The notes under the pieces were generated by a model. That model was given only the letters and a program-made list of their open reading frames with translations, was not told where the DNA came from and made no database searches. A stretch of DNA of 64,000 nucleotides from Aquilaria yunnanensis. Taxonomy: Eukaryota > Streptophyta > Magnoliopsida > Malvales > Thymelaeaceae. This document shows, one piece after another, positions 1 to 10,789 of this stretch; within the stretch, counting starts at the first letter, position 1, and each line of letters begins with the position of its first letter. The DNA lies in contig CM077594.1 in NCBI GenBank assembly GCA_039654915.1, positions 100,144,893 through 100,208,892 of the forward strand. The letters are read 5' to 3'. The translations under genes were made by a program, and so were the position numbers.

Positions 1-18
1 GTGTCTGCCTGCTTGTAG

Positions 19-2787
19 ATATCTTGGTTCCTTTGGACAACTACATATCCAGGGCAACTGAACATTTTCTTTCTTGCAATGAACCAAACTACCAGCAAAG
101 TCTGTGGAATATGATTTCATCAGTGAGTTACTTTACAATGGGAACTTTCTTTCTAGAGACTGTTTCTTTTGTGACTCTTTCTTCACTATTGTCCCTTCCA
201 CCTGATTGATATTGTTTCTCCTTTTGCTCTGCCTTTATGTTAGATCATGGTAGACAAAAATTTAGAGGACACTGATATTGAGCCGGCACCAAAGCTTATT
301 CAAGCTGTTCTACAGAATTGCAAAGGACAGGTGGATCACTGGATTGAGCCATACTTGAGAATCACAGTTGAACGGCTGCAGCGAGCTGAGAAAACGCGCT
401 TCAAATGTCTGCTCATAGAAGTGGTAAGGAGTTAGTAGCTAACATTTGTTATCAGATTCAGATTACTTAAGGCGCATGGCATACTTATCTTAGAGGCTCT
501 TAAAGCACGAGGCGGTGGGGCCGGCCTAAGTGATCATCTGAGCAAAGTAAGGCACAAGTTTTTAATAATCTAAAGTAGAGTACGATTGAAAGCTAGTAAC
601 ATATTGATTATTTGAATTTAAAAACTACTCATGAGAATAACTTAAATCAAGAAGTTGCCTTTTTGTATTATTATTATGGAGAAAAGTGCAGTAAGGGAGA
701 GGCAGTTGGTCTGACTGGTGGAAAGATACTATTATAACTGGATTTTTGTGCCTGCCATATTCTGTCACTTGTTGAAGGATGGGACAGCATGGAAGTTCAA
801 GCTTATATATCAGCCAATACATGTGGGGTGGGATTTAATCTGTTGGGCAGGGACATGCACTTACCCACATGCACTCTTCAGATATTGTACTATGGATTGC
901 CTCCTCGGCATTTTAAAGTCATATTTCCTTTGATATACTGGTTCGTCCCCAGATCGCTGATGCACTTTACTACAATGCAAGTTTAACGCTCAGCCTATTG
1001 CATAAGCTTGGTGTTGCCGCAGATGTTTTTGGCCTTTGGTTCCATCTGTTGCAAGAAGTTAGGAAGAGTGGTGGGCGGGCTAACTTTAAGAGGTTTGTGA
1101 TGCGTATCTTTATGTGCATCACCTACGATCACTAATTTGTTTCACTTGGGTGACAGTGCACTATGCTGCAGGGAACAGGATAAAAAAGTTTGTTGCTTGG
1201 GCTTGACATCCTTGCTTGCTCTTCCTCCAGAGCAATTTCCTGGGGAAGCTCTAGAATCTGTTTTTAAGGCCAATCTTGATCTCCTAGTTGCATATAAGGA
1301 TCAAGTTGCAGGTCTCTCTCACTCTTGATCTCCTGGCTTTTTTAGTTCAAATGTTTCGTTTATAAAACTTGCTATAATGTTTGAGTGCTATGTTTTACTG
1401 CTTCAAAGATGCTGAAAAAGAAGAGGCTGAAGTTGATGATGATGAGGATATGGAGGGTTTCCAAACTGATGATGATGATGACGACGATGATGATGGTTCT
1501 GACAAAGAAATGGGAGTTGATGGTGAGGATGGGAATGAGGCTGACAGCAGCAGACTTCAAAAGTTAGCGGCACAGGTAAATTCCTTTAGCCAACTGAAAA
1601 TCTTTCTTCAACGTAGTCAGGTTTCTTTTTACAATCATTTTTCGCCATTAATCCTGTCTTATGAAAGTGAAAACTCCAGCTTTCCAAAACAAGGTGTGAA
1701 AAACTATATTTTTTTTATGTCTATCAATAACCAGACATATCAATATTATATTTCACGTGACAAACAAATTATTGGTGAAATTTTGTTGCATAAGTATGGG
1801 AAGTTAGCATGTCAGGTTCATTCAGTTCTGTCGTATTCTTCTATCATATTTCCCATTTAGTGAAAATTTCATTTATTAGCATTTTCTCGAAATTGTCTTA
1901 CCCAAATTAAAATCGAGTTGAAATAGTTGATCTCATAAGGCATCTATAAATCAGAGCAGTGAAAAGAACTTGAAAAATAGCAATAATGAGCCAAATATAT
2001 GCTCTCATTGACTGTTATTTAGGGATGTTCTGACGCAATAGCAAAATATGCTCATTAACTAGTGATTCAAGGATGTTGTGATCTGGTGTATGATCCCTGT
2101 CCCAGAGTCCATATGGTTTGTTCAATCCCCTGTTTGAGTTTGAGATGTCAGTTGACTCCAGCATGTTTTGGTATCATTTGCATCTCTATGAAAATCTGTC
2201 CAATCACTTCAGCTTTGGTTGGGGAGGGTTGGAGGATGATAGGATACTGGAATGTTTACTCCTTGCACTTTTGAAATCAAGCAACTGCTTCCCTTGAGCT
2301 AATTATGTGACAGAGCCTGCCTTTTGTGTATATGTCCGTACACAGACTTTTTGATATCATCAAGGAAATGTATCCCACTTGTTTTTTTTTTTTCAGGCCA
2401 AAGCATTACATGCAGAGGATGATGTTGATGATGACGACTCAGATTATGATTTCAGTGAAGATGAGTTGCAATCGCCCCTTGATGAGGTTGACCCATTTGT
2501 TTTCTTTGTTGATACAGTAAAAGGTACGCCTATGCTCCAGGGTTTTAACTTCTTAGAAGCCATCTTTTAATTGTGGCTAACAGATGTTTACTGCTTGATT
2601 TTTTCCTGCTCTGAATCAAGGAATGCAAGCATCAGACTCTTTGAGATTCCAGAGCCTCTCACAGACCCTTGACTTCCATTATCAAGCACTTGCAAATGGT
2701 GTTGCGCAGCATGCTGAGCAGAGGAAGGCAGAGCTTGAAAAGGAGAGAATAGAGAAGGCATCTATGGCTACTCCTACTCCAGCATGA
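19..2787 (+). CDS. SAD2: Importin-beta-like nuclear transport receptor (SAD2 / importin-7/8 type), C-terminal part, partial gene
   Basis: Seven in-phase exons give the C-terminal 340 residues: 19-122, 244-423, 953-1092, 1172-1311, 1409-1575, 2397-2523 and 2621-2787 (TGA at 2785-2787). All introns are GT-AG. The first exon follows a pyrimidine-rich acceptor at 17-18; upstream exons lie outside the window. Seen: the HEAT-repeat stretch starting [10 protein letters not shown], the conserved block [18 protein letters not shown], a long acidic segment with a run of nine Asp encoded by a GAT/GAC microsatellite, then [11 protein letters not shown], and a tail rich in Glu and Lys ending in TPTPA. This order matches plant SAD2-type importin-beta proteins, recalled from family knowledge. 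Such receptors bind Ran-GTP and carry cargo such as MYB repressors and AGO1-related factors into the nucleus. SAD2 and its close homologue cannot be told apart here, so the symbol marks the family. The reading frame is intact. Confidence 0.9.
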
Positions 2788-3538
2788 GATAAGTTTGAGA
2801 CGTAAGATGAATTCTTCCAGTTTGCACAATATTTGGCCTGAGAGCATTTCGATTTGAATGGCTGCAATTGACCACAAGATCTGAGCGTTATTATTCCATT
2901 GGATATGGCCTATTGGCGGCACTTTAGGCCTAAAATGATTCATCAGCCATGGAGCCATGAGTCAAGTTCAGCCCAAAGCAGAACAGTAGGATGGATGCCG
3001 GTACGGTCCTGGTGTTCATCATGGTTTAGTGGATCTGGTATCCTGGGCAGATGAAGCCAGTCTACCAATTCTTGTTTATTTATCTTTATCCTCACTTTCT
3101 TGCGGTTGTTCATAACAACCCCAACCCTCTTCAATATATGATTTATTTTCATTCTTCTCCGGTTGATCACGGGATCAGTTGATTCTTTTTTATTGCCCAT
3201 GGGCAACAGCTTTCATGCTTGTTGATTGTATAGGAAAGCAACCTTATTGGGGAGTTTTTTTTTTCGTTCTTTCGGGAATTGAAAAAGAAGTTAGAGGTGA
3301 AGGAGCTTGTTTGGTGGTCCTCCATCTGAACTTGAAGCCGATTGTATGAAAATTATTCCTCATGGGGTAAGTTAATGAGAAGGGGTTGATGGTATATTCT
3401 GTTGTAGTTTGTCCCACTCCCTGGAGCTGTACCTGTAGGACTGTTACTGTTCTGTTTAAGCACTAATTTTTGCAGGGCAATAATGTTAGATGTTTTTGTA
3501 TAGGCTATTAAACGTTTCTGCAGGAATCGTTTTGTATT
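2788..3538 (+). other. 3' UTR and downstream flank of the importin gene
   Basis: No ORF of interest. The moderately GC-balanced sequence to about 3500 continues directly from the stop codon and looks like transcribed 3' UTR, possibly longer than usual. A hAT MITE begins at 3539 and marks the change to AT-rich repetitive DNA. The exact poly-A site cannot be fixed from sequence. Confidence 0.5.
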
Positions 3539-3960
3539 TAAGTGTGAGCATTATTCGGATAAAACCAAAAAAAATTAAAAAGACACTACATTCAAATAAA
3601 ATGGTACTGATTCTTTTCTAGGTTTGTTGATTCTGATTAAATTAAATTTCATATTTGGTTATATGATCAGGTATTAAATCTTACATTTAAAATTGAATAA
3701 ATTGAATAGATTAAATAGTAATATATATATATATATATATCTAACTAATTTTTACCATTATTCATATTGATCTCACATATAAAATTATTTTCCACTAATT
3801 TTGGACAATATATTTATAAACTGAAATATAATTTGAACAGTTTGGATCGATTTTAATATGTGATTTGAACAATTTAGATACATTTTTTAAAAAATGAAAA
3901 TGAATCAGATCATTTTGTTCAGATCGGTTTCAAATTGAATCAATCAAATGCTCACCCCTA
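3539..3960. mobile_element. hAT-type MITE (422 bp) with perfect 8 bp target-site duplication
   Basis: The element is flanked by identical 8 bp copies of TTTGTATT (3531-3538 and 3961-3968). Its ends are imperfect inverted repeats: TAAGTGTGAGCATT on the left and, read inward from the right, TAGGGGTGAGCATT. The interior is AT-rich with no coding potential. An 8 bp duplication together with TA(A/G)GGTG-like ends is typical of hAT elements. It shares internal sequence with the element at 7339-7894, for example a block reading AGTTTGGATC then TTTTAATAT, so both belong to one family. Confidence 0.85.
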
Positions 3961-3968
3961 TTTGTATT

Positions 3969-5300
3969 GTATAGTGTCTTCTTTTTAGGGTGGGTGGTGT
4001 GCACATTTCAGTCCAGTTTCTTCCTGTTGGCCCAGAGAGAAGTCCAGGCGCATGAGATGGATGTTTTGCTTGGCATTAATTGATTTAAAGTCGATATGAT
4101 CTAAAGAAGTACTACGTATGTACTAGTAGGGGACGGTGATCTAGGGACAGGCACAGGAATATAGTGAAGGGAACGATGGATGTACTAAAATTAGTGTGCA
4201 AAAACTTTATTAAATTTTGATGGTTAGTGTAGGACTGGATACAAAAAGAATTACTGGTCCCTCTTGCTTTTTCATGTACTAGTTAAACTATGTTGCATGT
4301 TGAGTTTTAGTATAAAGTTATTAGTATATCTAGTTTATTGTAAATTTTTGGCACTACTTTGTCGTAAATTGCAGCTAGGGGATTCCTTGGAAGTCAGGAC
4401 CACTTGTCTCTAATTCTAATGCCATTAGCTGGACTCTGGCTGTATCTTCTTCAGTGGAAGTGGAGCCTACGGCTAAAAAATGCAGGGCAAAGCTCTCATG
4501 AGGCTAATTGAAAATGAGAAGTCGAAAGCAACAAAAAGACGAGGAAAGAGAGATGATTAATGCTTTCCAACAATTCTTATTTACAATTTCAGTCTCTAGC
4601 TCTTATTAGTTATTAGTTCTTTTCTATTTTTTTTTTATACTCAGAATATAATACAATACAATGTGTTACAATGTTAAAGAAGGGAAATTGAAGATTAAGT
4701 GAGTTTTTTTCCTCTGAAGAGGCTTGAACACTGGCCCTTGGGTAAGGGGCAACCCTTGTACACCTTCAAGTAGTCATTGGGTTAATTTTTCATGTACATT
4801 AGTTCTTTTCATATGTTTGAAAGAGATTGGATTATGAGTTATTTAATCTACTATTTTTAATTTTATTGATTTTTCACTCAACTCGTATATTAATTGAAAT
4901 TTTATAATTTAAAAAGTCTAAAAAGTAATTTTTTTGGTTAAAAGATTTTTTTTTTTAAAAAAAACAAGTATGTTTTACAAAATTTCCTTTTTTCAAGTTG
5001 GGTATAAAAAAATTATAAAATGTTAAATATTTAAAAAAAAATTATTCAAATAATTATTAGATAGATAAAGTGCTATATCTCATATATTATTTGTTCTAAA
5101 CAGAAAAAATGGCCAAATTAAAGATAATGAATGCTTCAATGAGTTTTCGTAAGCATCCTTGCACTTTTGAGCGTAACCTTTTACCTAATTTGATAACGGC
5201 ACATTATGATTCCAAAATTCCATTATAATTGTTCTACCAAAAAAAGCGTCAAAGCATGTCTTTTCATACATACATACATATATATATATATATTCGGTTA
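3969..5300. other. Intergenic AT-rich DNA with a MITE-like fragment
   Basis: No gene seen. About 4840-5100 resembles the repeats near 44270 and 54900 (a block like TTTAAAAAGTCTAAAAAGTA after a CACTCAA...ATTAATTGAAA segment), so it is probably a diverged MITE copy. A short (TA)n tract lies at 5277-5292. Confidence 0.45.
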
Positions 5301-6641
5301 GGGATAAAATACTGCCGGATCAGGTATTGTGCCTATACTTTCATGAGATTTATAAAATTATCACCGCATCTTGAACAGAACATTTACCTGAAGTAAACAA
5401 TATTTTATAGAACAACACATTTGTTTGAAGGGAACAACATGTTTGTCTGAAGGGAACAACATGTTTGTCTGAAGAAAACAGAACAACACATTTGACTGAA
5501 GGAAACAATATTTTTTATGCTGCTTCAAAGAATGTTATTTGCAAACAATATTTCTTCCCAAATTAACAATATTTTACAAAACACCAAACTTGTAAAATGG
5601 AACAGTAGAGAACATCATACTCCATCGACTCCTTCAATTATGTGGTCGATGATGAGTCCGAGTGAGTGTGAATTGAACTCATCCTAAGAATATATCCGAT
5701 AAAGAGGAGATTGAAAGAGTATGCTAATAGTAGTGTTGAAGGACTCGACTTTTATTTAAAACCAAAATAATTTTATTCCATAATGTTGTTCCGTTTAGGG
5801 ATAAGTGATATTATAATCATACAAGTTTGCAGTTCGATAATATGTTCTTCATTTTATAATATATGTTGTTCATAATAAATATTGTTTTATTCTATAATAA
5901 TTGTTATTTCATTCATACAAATGTATTGTTCTGTAATAAACTATTTATTTCGCAAGATGTACTATTCGTATTAAGTGTTTTTCTGTTCAATAATAGGTGG
6001 TGTTCCGTTTATACAAATATGTTATTCTGTAATATGTTGTTCATTTCATAAGATGTGTTGTTTTTAATAAGTATTGTTTCGTTCAATAATAAGAATTATT
6101 CCTTTCAATCATAAGTATTGTTCCCTTCAGTCATAGGTGTTACTCCTCTTAGTAAGAAATGATGTTTAATTTTTATGAATGTGATATTTTGTAAAATATT
6201 GTTAATTTCGGAAGAAATACTGTTCATAAATAATGTTGTTCCATTCAGATAAATGTGTTATTTTGTAATATATTGTTCGTTTTGTAAGACTTGCTGTTTG
6301 TAAATTATGTTATTCGTTTTAGTAAAAAGTGTTATTTCATTTTTACAAATATTGTGTTCTGTAAAATATTGTTAATTTCTGAAGAAATGCTTTTCATAAA
6401 TAATTTTATTTGATTTAATAAAAAATATTTGTCTTTTCAAATAAATGTGTTGTTTTGCAATATGTTGTTCTCTTCATATAAACGTACTGTTCTTTTCAGA
6501 CAAATGTGATATTCTGTATGGTGGTGTTTCATTCAAATAAATGTGTTATTCAAGACGTTGTGACATTTTTATAAATAATACGAAAGTATAAGAGTAGCGA
6601 GCTGCACCAGATGTACTCTATTGCTATTTTTTTTTTATCCC
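5301..6641. mobile_element. Fold-back element with repeat-rich inverted arms (non-autonomous, Mutator-like or Foldback type)
   Basis: The outer ends are inverted copies: GGGATAAAA at 5301 and TTTTATCCC ending at 6641. Just inside, the block TATACTTTC followed by ATTTATAAAA on the left reappears as its reverse complement near 6560-6590. The left arm (about 5390-5600) carries repeats like GAACAACATGTTTGTCTGAAG. The right arm (about 5780-6545) carries many reverse-complement versions with the theme GTTGTTC...ACAAATGTGTT. The unique centre (about 5600-5780) has no gene. No convincing target-site duplication was found, so the exact borders and the superfamily are inferred. Confidence 0.65.
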
Positions 6642-6977
6642 AAAACATTTGTGTCTCGATTGTGTTCTTTCTATCTATAAAGCATATGAATTTTTTTATT
6701 GTACTTATACGATTGATTTGAGGGTAATCTTAGATAAAAATAACTACTAATTATGCTTATGCCATAATATCCATATTTATTCTAAACAGAAATTAAAAAT
6801 TGAGAAAATATTATCAGAATTAGGGAGTAATGATGATAGAAATATAATTAAAAATGGCGTCAGTGTACGTAACATACCCGGTTGACTGTTCGTCACTGAA
6901 TTATTTCTCTCAGAGCAGAGCGATATATATTAGTTCATTATTTTGATGGATGTAATTAAGTCAAGGGGTTTTTTTTT

Positions 6978-7019
<42 letters not shown>

Positions 7020-7338
7020 CGGGGGGCGGTTGTTAGGCAGCGGGTTCATTCAATAAAAGTGGGAAAGAAATTTTAGTGGTTTAGAAGAAGTGATTTGATG
7101 TTGACGATGCTTTTTTATATTGGTGTCAAATAAGAAGTCGCGACGTATCCTAATCACCACCGATCCCCCACAAGCTTTAAAGAGCTGGAATTCTTATCAA
7201 AATACAATTATCCATTATTGTTTTTTAAGGCCTGGCCACCCACTAAATAGTATTAATTTGCCCCAGTTTAGCTTGTGTTTCTTTCCGATCCATAGATTTC
7301 AAACTAGCTAGTTTAGTGTTTCTTCTACTACTATTAAG
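6642..7338. other. Intergenic DNA with a T19-G32 homopolymer junction
   Basis: No gene seen. At 6969-6987 there are 19 T, followed directly by 32 G at 6988-7019, then one C and a further G-rich tail to 7029. The remaining sequence is ordinary AT-rich intergenic DNA. Confidence 0.6.
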
Positions 7339-7894
7339 TAGTGTATTTATTATTTGAATAAAATTGAATAATCTAAAAGAATTATTTGGATTGGATAAAA
7401 TAGTTTAGTTATTTGATTCAGATTAGATCAAAAATAAATTTTTTATTTGGTTATTGGATCAATTATTGGTTCTTGAGCTTAAAACCGAACAAACCGAATA
7501 AACTAAAAAATAATATATATTTTGTAATTATATCAGTCAATCTCACATATATATGGTCATTTTTGTTTAATTTTAGACTATATATTTTGAATCAAATCTT
7601 AAGTTTAGGTATAAAATAAAATATTATAAAAAGTTATCCTACCTTTTTTAACTTTTATTTTATTTGTTTCAACTACCGATGTGTTTAGCTATAATAAAAA
7701 GGAATCAGATTATGAAAATTGAATCAACTAAATTATAATCAAATGATTCAAATAAAAATAAAATTATAATTTAAATAGTTTGGATCAGTTTTAATATATA
7801 ATTTAAATAATTTGAATTAAATTTATAAAAAACTAAAAATTAATCAGATTATTCTATTCTAATGGGAACCGATTCAATGGAGCTAGCACCCCTA
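7339..7894. mobile_element. hAT-type MITE (about 556 bp), same family as 3539-3960
   Basis: The right end reads GCTAGCACCCCTA and the flanking octamers are CTATTAAG (7331-7338) and CTATTAAT (7895-7902), 7 of 8 identical. The left inverted repeat is weak (TAGTGTATT). The interior shares several blocks in the same order with 3539-3960, including the TCTCACATAT motif and the AGTTTGGATC / TTTTAATAT block near the right end, which supports common ancestry. Confidence 0.7.
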
Positions 7895-7902
7895 CTATTA
7901 AT

Positions 7903-8465
7903 GGTTTGTCTTAATATTAAGTGGAGTGGTCCAGTTAAGGACATGACTAATATTGGATTTAAGTGCCCATATATATTTTTCTTTCTTTCTTTTTTTCTCC
8001 CTCAAAAGCTTGGTTTTATATATGGGTTATTACAATTTACCCCTAAAGTTTTAGTGAAATTATACTTTACCCCATATCTTTTTAATACAATTTAATAGCA
8101 ACTTCTGAAATTATAATTTAGATTATATGGTTGTCATATTCAACTAATTTTAATTTTTATAGTATTTTTTTATAATTATTGATATTTAAAAAATACTATT
8201 TTAAAAATTAAAAGAAATAAAAAAAAGAAAAAAATGATAATGTAAAATATCCATTAACTATAAAAAAATATCATACAGATTGAAATTACTAGATGATGTC
8301 TATCGTAATGTCCAAATTAAAATTTTAGAAATTGTTGTCGGATTGTATTGGAAAGTCAGGGGCAAATTGTAATTATCCCATTATATATTCGTAGAACTGG
8401 CTGGACTGCAATCCAAGCATTGTGTGTGCGTGACGCATGTCTTCAGCGAGAATTCGATTAGATTA
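7903..8465. other. AT-rich intergenic DNA
   Basis: No gene or clear element seen. It contains short inverted-repeat-like blocks but no borders that could be fixed. Confidence 0.4.
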
Positions 8466-9589
8466 GGTGAAACAATGCATTTAGCCCATAAACTTACCCA
8501 ACTCACACGAGTTGGTCTATAACTTAGTACTCAGTAAATATTAGTCCCTAAACTTTGAAAAACTGTGCAAGTTAGTTTATTACCTTAGAAATATTGATGG
8601 AAAAATTATAATATCCCTCATTATTTTTTTTAGTCTGTACAAAAAGTATTTTTAGTTTAAAATCATTCAAATAAGCTATCTTCTCTATCATTAAAATATA
8701 ATTTGGAGTTAATGAGGATGAACACAAGGAGTTGAATTTTTAGAGCAAGTATACAAATTGCATCGCTTATCCCTTATATATTTTTTTTCTGTTGTTCTAT
8801 ACCAGCTCCATCTTGTTTATTATTTTTAATGCTAATTCAATTCATTAGTAAAATCATTCCTTTGGCATCTTGACTTAAGTGTGGTACATAATGTTAATGG
8901 GTGGTCTTCTCAAGGTTTAAAGGCACTTGATTCCCTGTAATTCAGTGTTCCCTTCTTAGTAACTGTTCAGCTGACAAGTGTGATTCCAAATTAGCAATTA
9001 ATAAGCTCAGATGAAAAATATTAATTATACAAAAATTTTAGTACAAAATTTTACATAGTATTTGATTAAATGGTAAAATATGGATGTCACACTTTTTTAT
9101 TTAGCTGTAATAAAAGTATGACATGGAAGATTTGTAAATTTTTTAAATATCTTTAGTTTAGTAAGCAATAAATGGAGCGGGATCAAGCTTTCCCTTGGCC
9201 TCTAGGAAATGTTATGTTAGGTTAACGTGGCCCTAACCGGATATAAATTGGGTTGTATCGGTTTGGTTTATGACTAGAGTTAGGTTGGATGAGGGTTAGG
9301 GACATGCTGTAAAAATCGGGTTTCAACCCAAACCCGATCATACAATTCAAACTTTCATCCATAGATGGAAAAGATAGTTTATTTAAATGATTTTTAAACT
9401 AAGAGTGCTTCTTGTGCCAAAATAAAAAAGATTAAGAGGGATTTTACAATTTTTCCATCAACATGTCAGAGCTAACGAACTAACTGCATAGGTTTTTTGA
9501 AGTTTAGAGACTTGTATTTACTGAGTACTGAGTTGTGAACCAACTTACACGAATTGGGTAAGTTCAGGGGCTAAATGTATAGTTTAACC
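8466..9589. mobile_element. Long-TIR non-autonomous element, Mutator-like
   Basis: The two ends are inverted repeats of roughly 220 bp: 8466 to about 8690, and about 9360 to 9589. Paired blocks include ATTTAGCCC...AACTTACCCAA, ACTCAGTAAATA, TTGATGGAAAAATT, and AGTTTAAA followed by ATCATT(C/T)AAATAA. The outer ends read GGTGAAAC and, from the other side, GGTTAAAC. Such long TIRs around non-coding DNA are typical of Mutator-like elements (family knowledge). The expected 9-10 bp duplication is not clean (ATTAGATTA against ATTAATAAC), so the outer border is tentative. Confidence 0.7.
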
Positions 9590-10317
9590 ATTAATAACCA
9601 ATTTAAACCTTGCTTTTTTGTGGACTTGACCAATTCTTCTCTTTTTTTTTTTTTTTTTTTCTAATTGTATGTTATAATGAAATTTGTTGTTATTATAGTT
9701 ATGATTTCTCGATATATAAATCTACATTTTTTTCTAATTTTTTATATTTTGTTTATTAACCCTAATTTAAATTATCTCATAACTATATTTTGCTAATTTT
9801 ATGTTATTTGTTAATTTTTTTTGCACATTACAAGAGAAATGTGAAATTTTGACTAAAGATTGCAACTGAATTTCAATTACTAATTATTTTCAACACCCTT
9901 TAGTAGTTAGGCAATTAGATTTTTTAAGTGACTAAAGGGCGACTGACCTTTTTAGTCTTCTTTCATAGCAACTATTTCTCATTTAGTGGTTATCTTTACC
10001 TCAATCACTCTTTAGTTGCCTCTACCAAAAAATAACATTGTCTCTATCTCTTCTTTCCTCAATCTCTCATTTGAGATCTCCACCTACCACCCGCTTCTCA
10101 TTGCATCTTCGCTCTCTAGAAGCATCAGTTTCTATTGATCTGATGTAGTTTTTTTGCTTTGGAGGTGCATTGACTTCATGTAAAGGTAATTTTTTTTTTG
10201 TTTTTATTTTGTAGTAAATGCCATATATTTTGTTGTTGTGAAACAAATGAGGTTCATGCACATGTCTATATAGGTAAACCATAGAATGCATGTCAAAAGA
10301 TTTCCAATCTGGAAAAT

Positions 10318-10345
10318 GTGTGTGTGTGTGTGTGTATATATATGA
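10318..10345. repeat. (TG)n/(TA)n microsatellite
   Basis: A GT dinucleotide run passes directly into an AT run. It lies inside the CACTA element. Confidence 0.8.
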
Positions 10346-10789
10346 TAACTGCAAGGATATATAGTTATTATATATGCATAATAGATCTCTATTCAGAAAT
10401 CATTGATTGTCCAAGTTGGACAGTTCATTTGAAGCTATATTTTACTTTGTTGTTTGTGATTTATCTAGATGATGAATAAATTCCAGTTGTATTAAACTTC
10501 ATTCTGTAGATACTAGATGTGGGATATGTCTTTAAAAGAAATGGTGCATCCCAGGGAAATAATGTGAGATGCTGAAAAAAATTATTCAGATCATTAATAT
10601 AAATGACAATATAAAAATACAAATAGCTTTTTTCACTTTTGAGTAGGCTAGAGCCCTTCCTATAGGAATTGTTTAGGATATACGTGAACATTCACTTTGT
10701 GAAAATTTTTGAAATGACAATGTAAATGATGTTGATTTGTAATAATTGATATTTATAATTAAATATATGTAATTTTCATTTGTAAGAAA

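Noticed and set aside
1381..1860. 159-codon frame in the importin gene
   Set aside because: Only 1409-1575 is exon; the remainder runs through the next intron after a good GT donor.
5640..5700. GATGATGAGTCC-like motif resembling the core of a hammerhead ribozyme
   Set aside because: The second core block (GAAA next to a closing stem) and stem pairing are missing.
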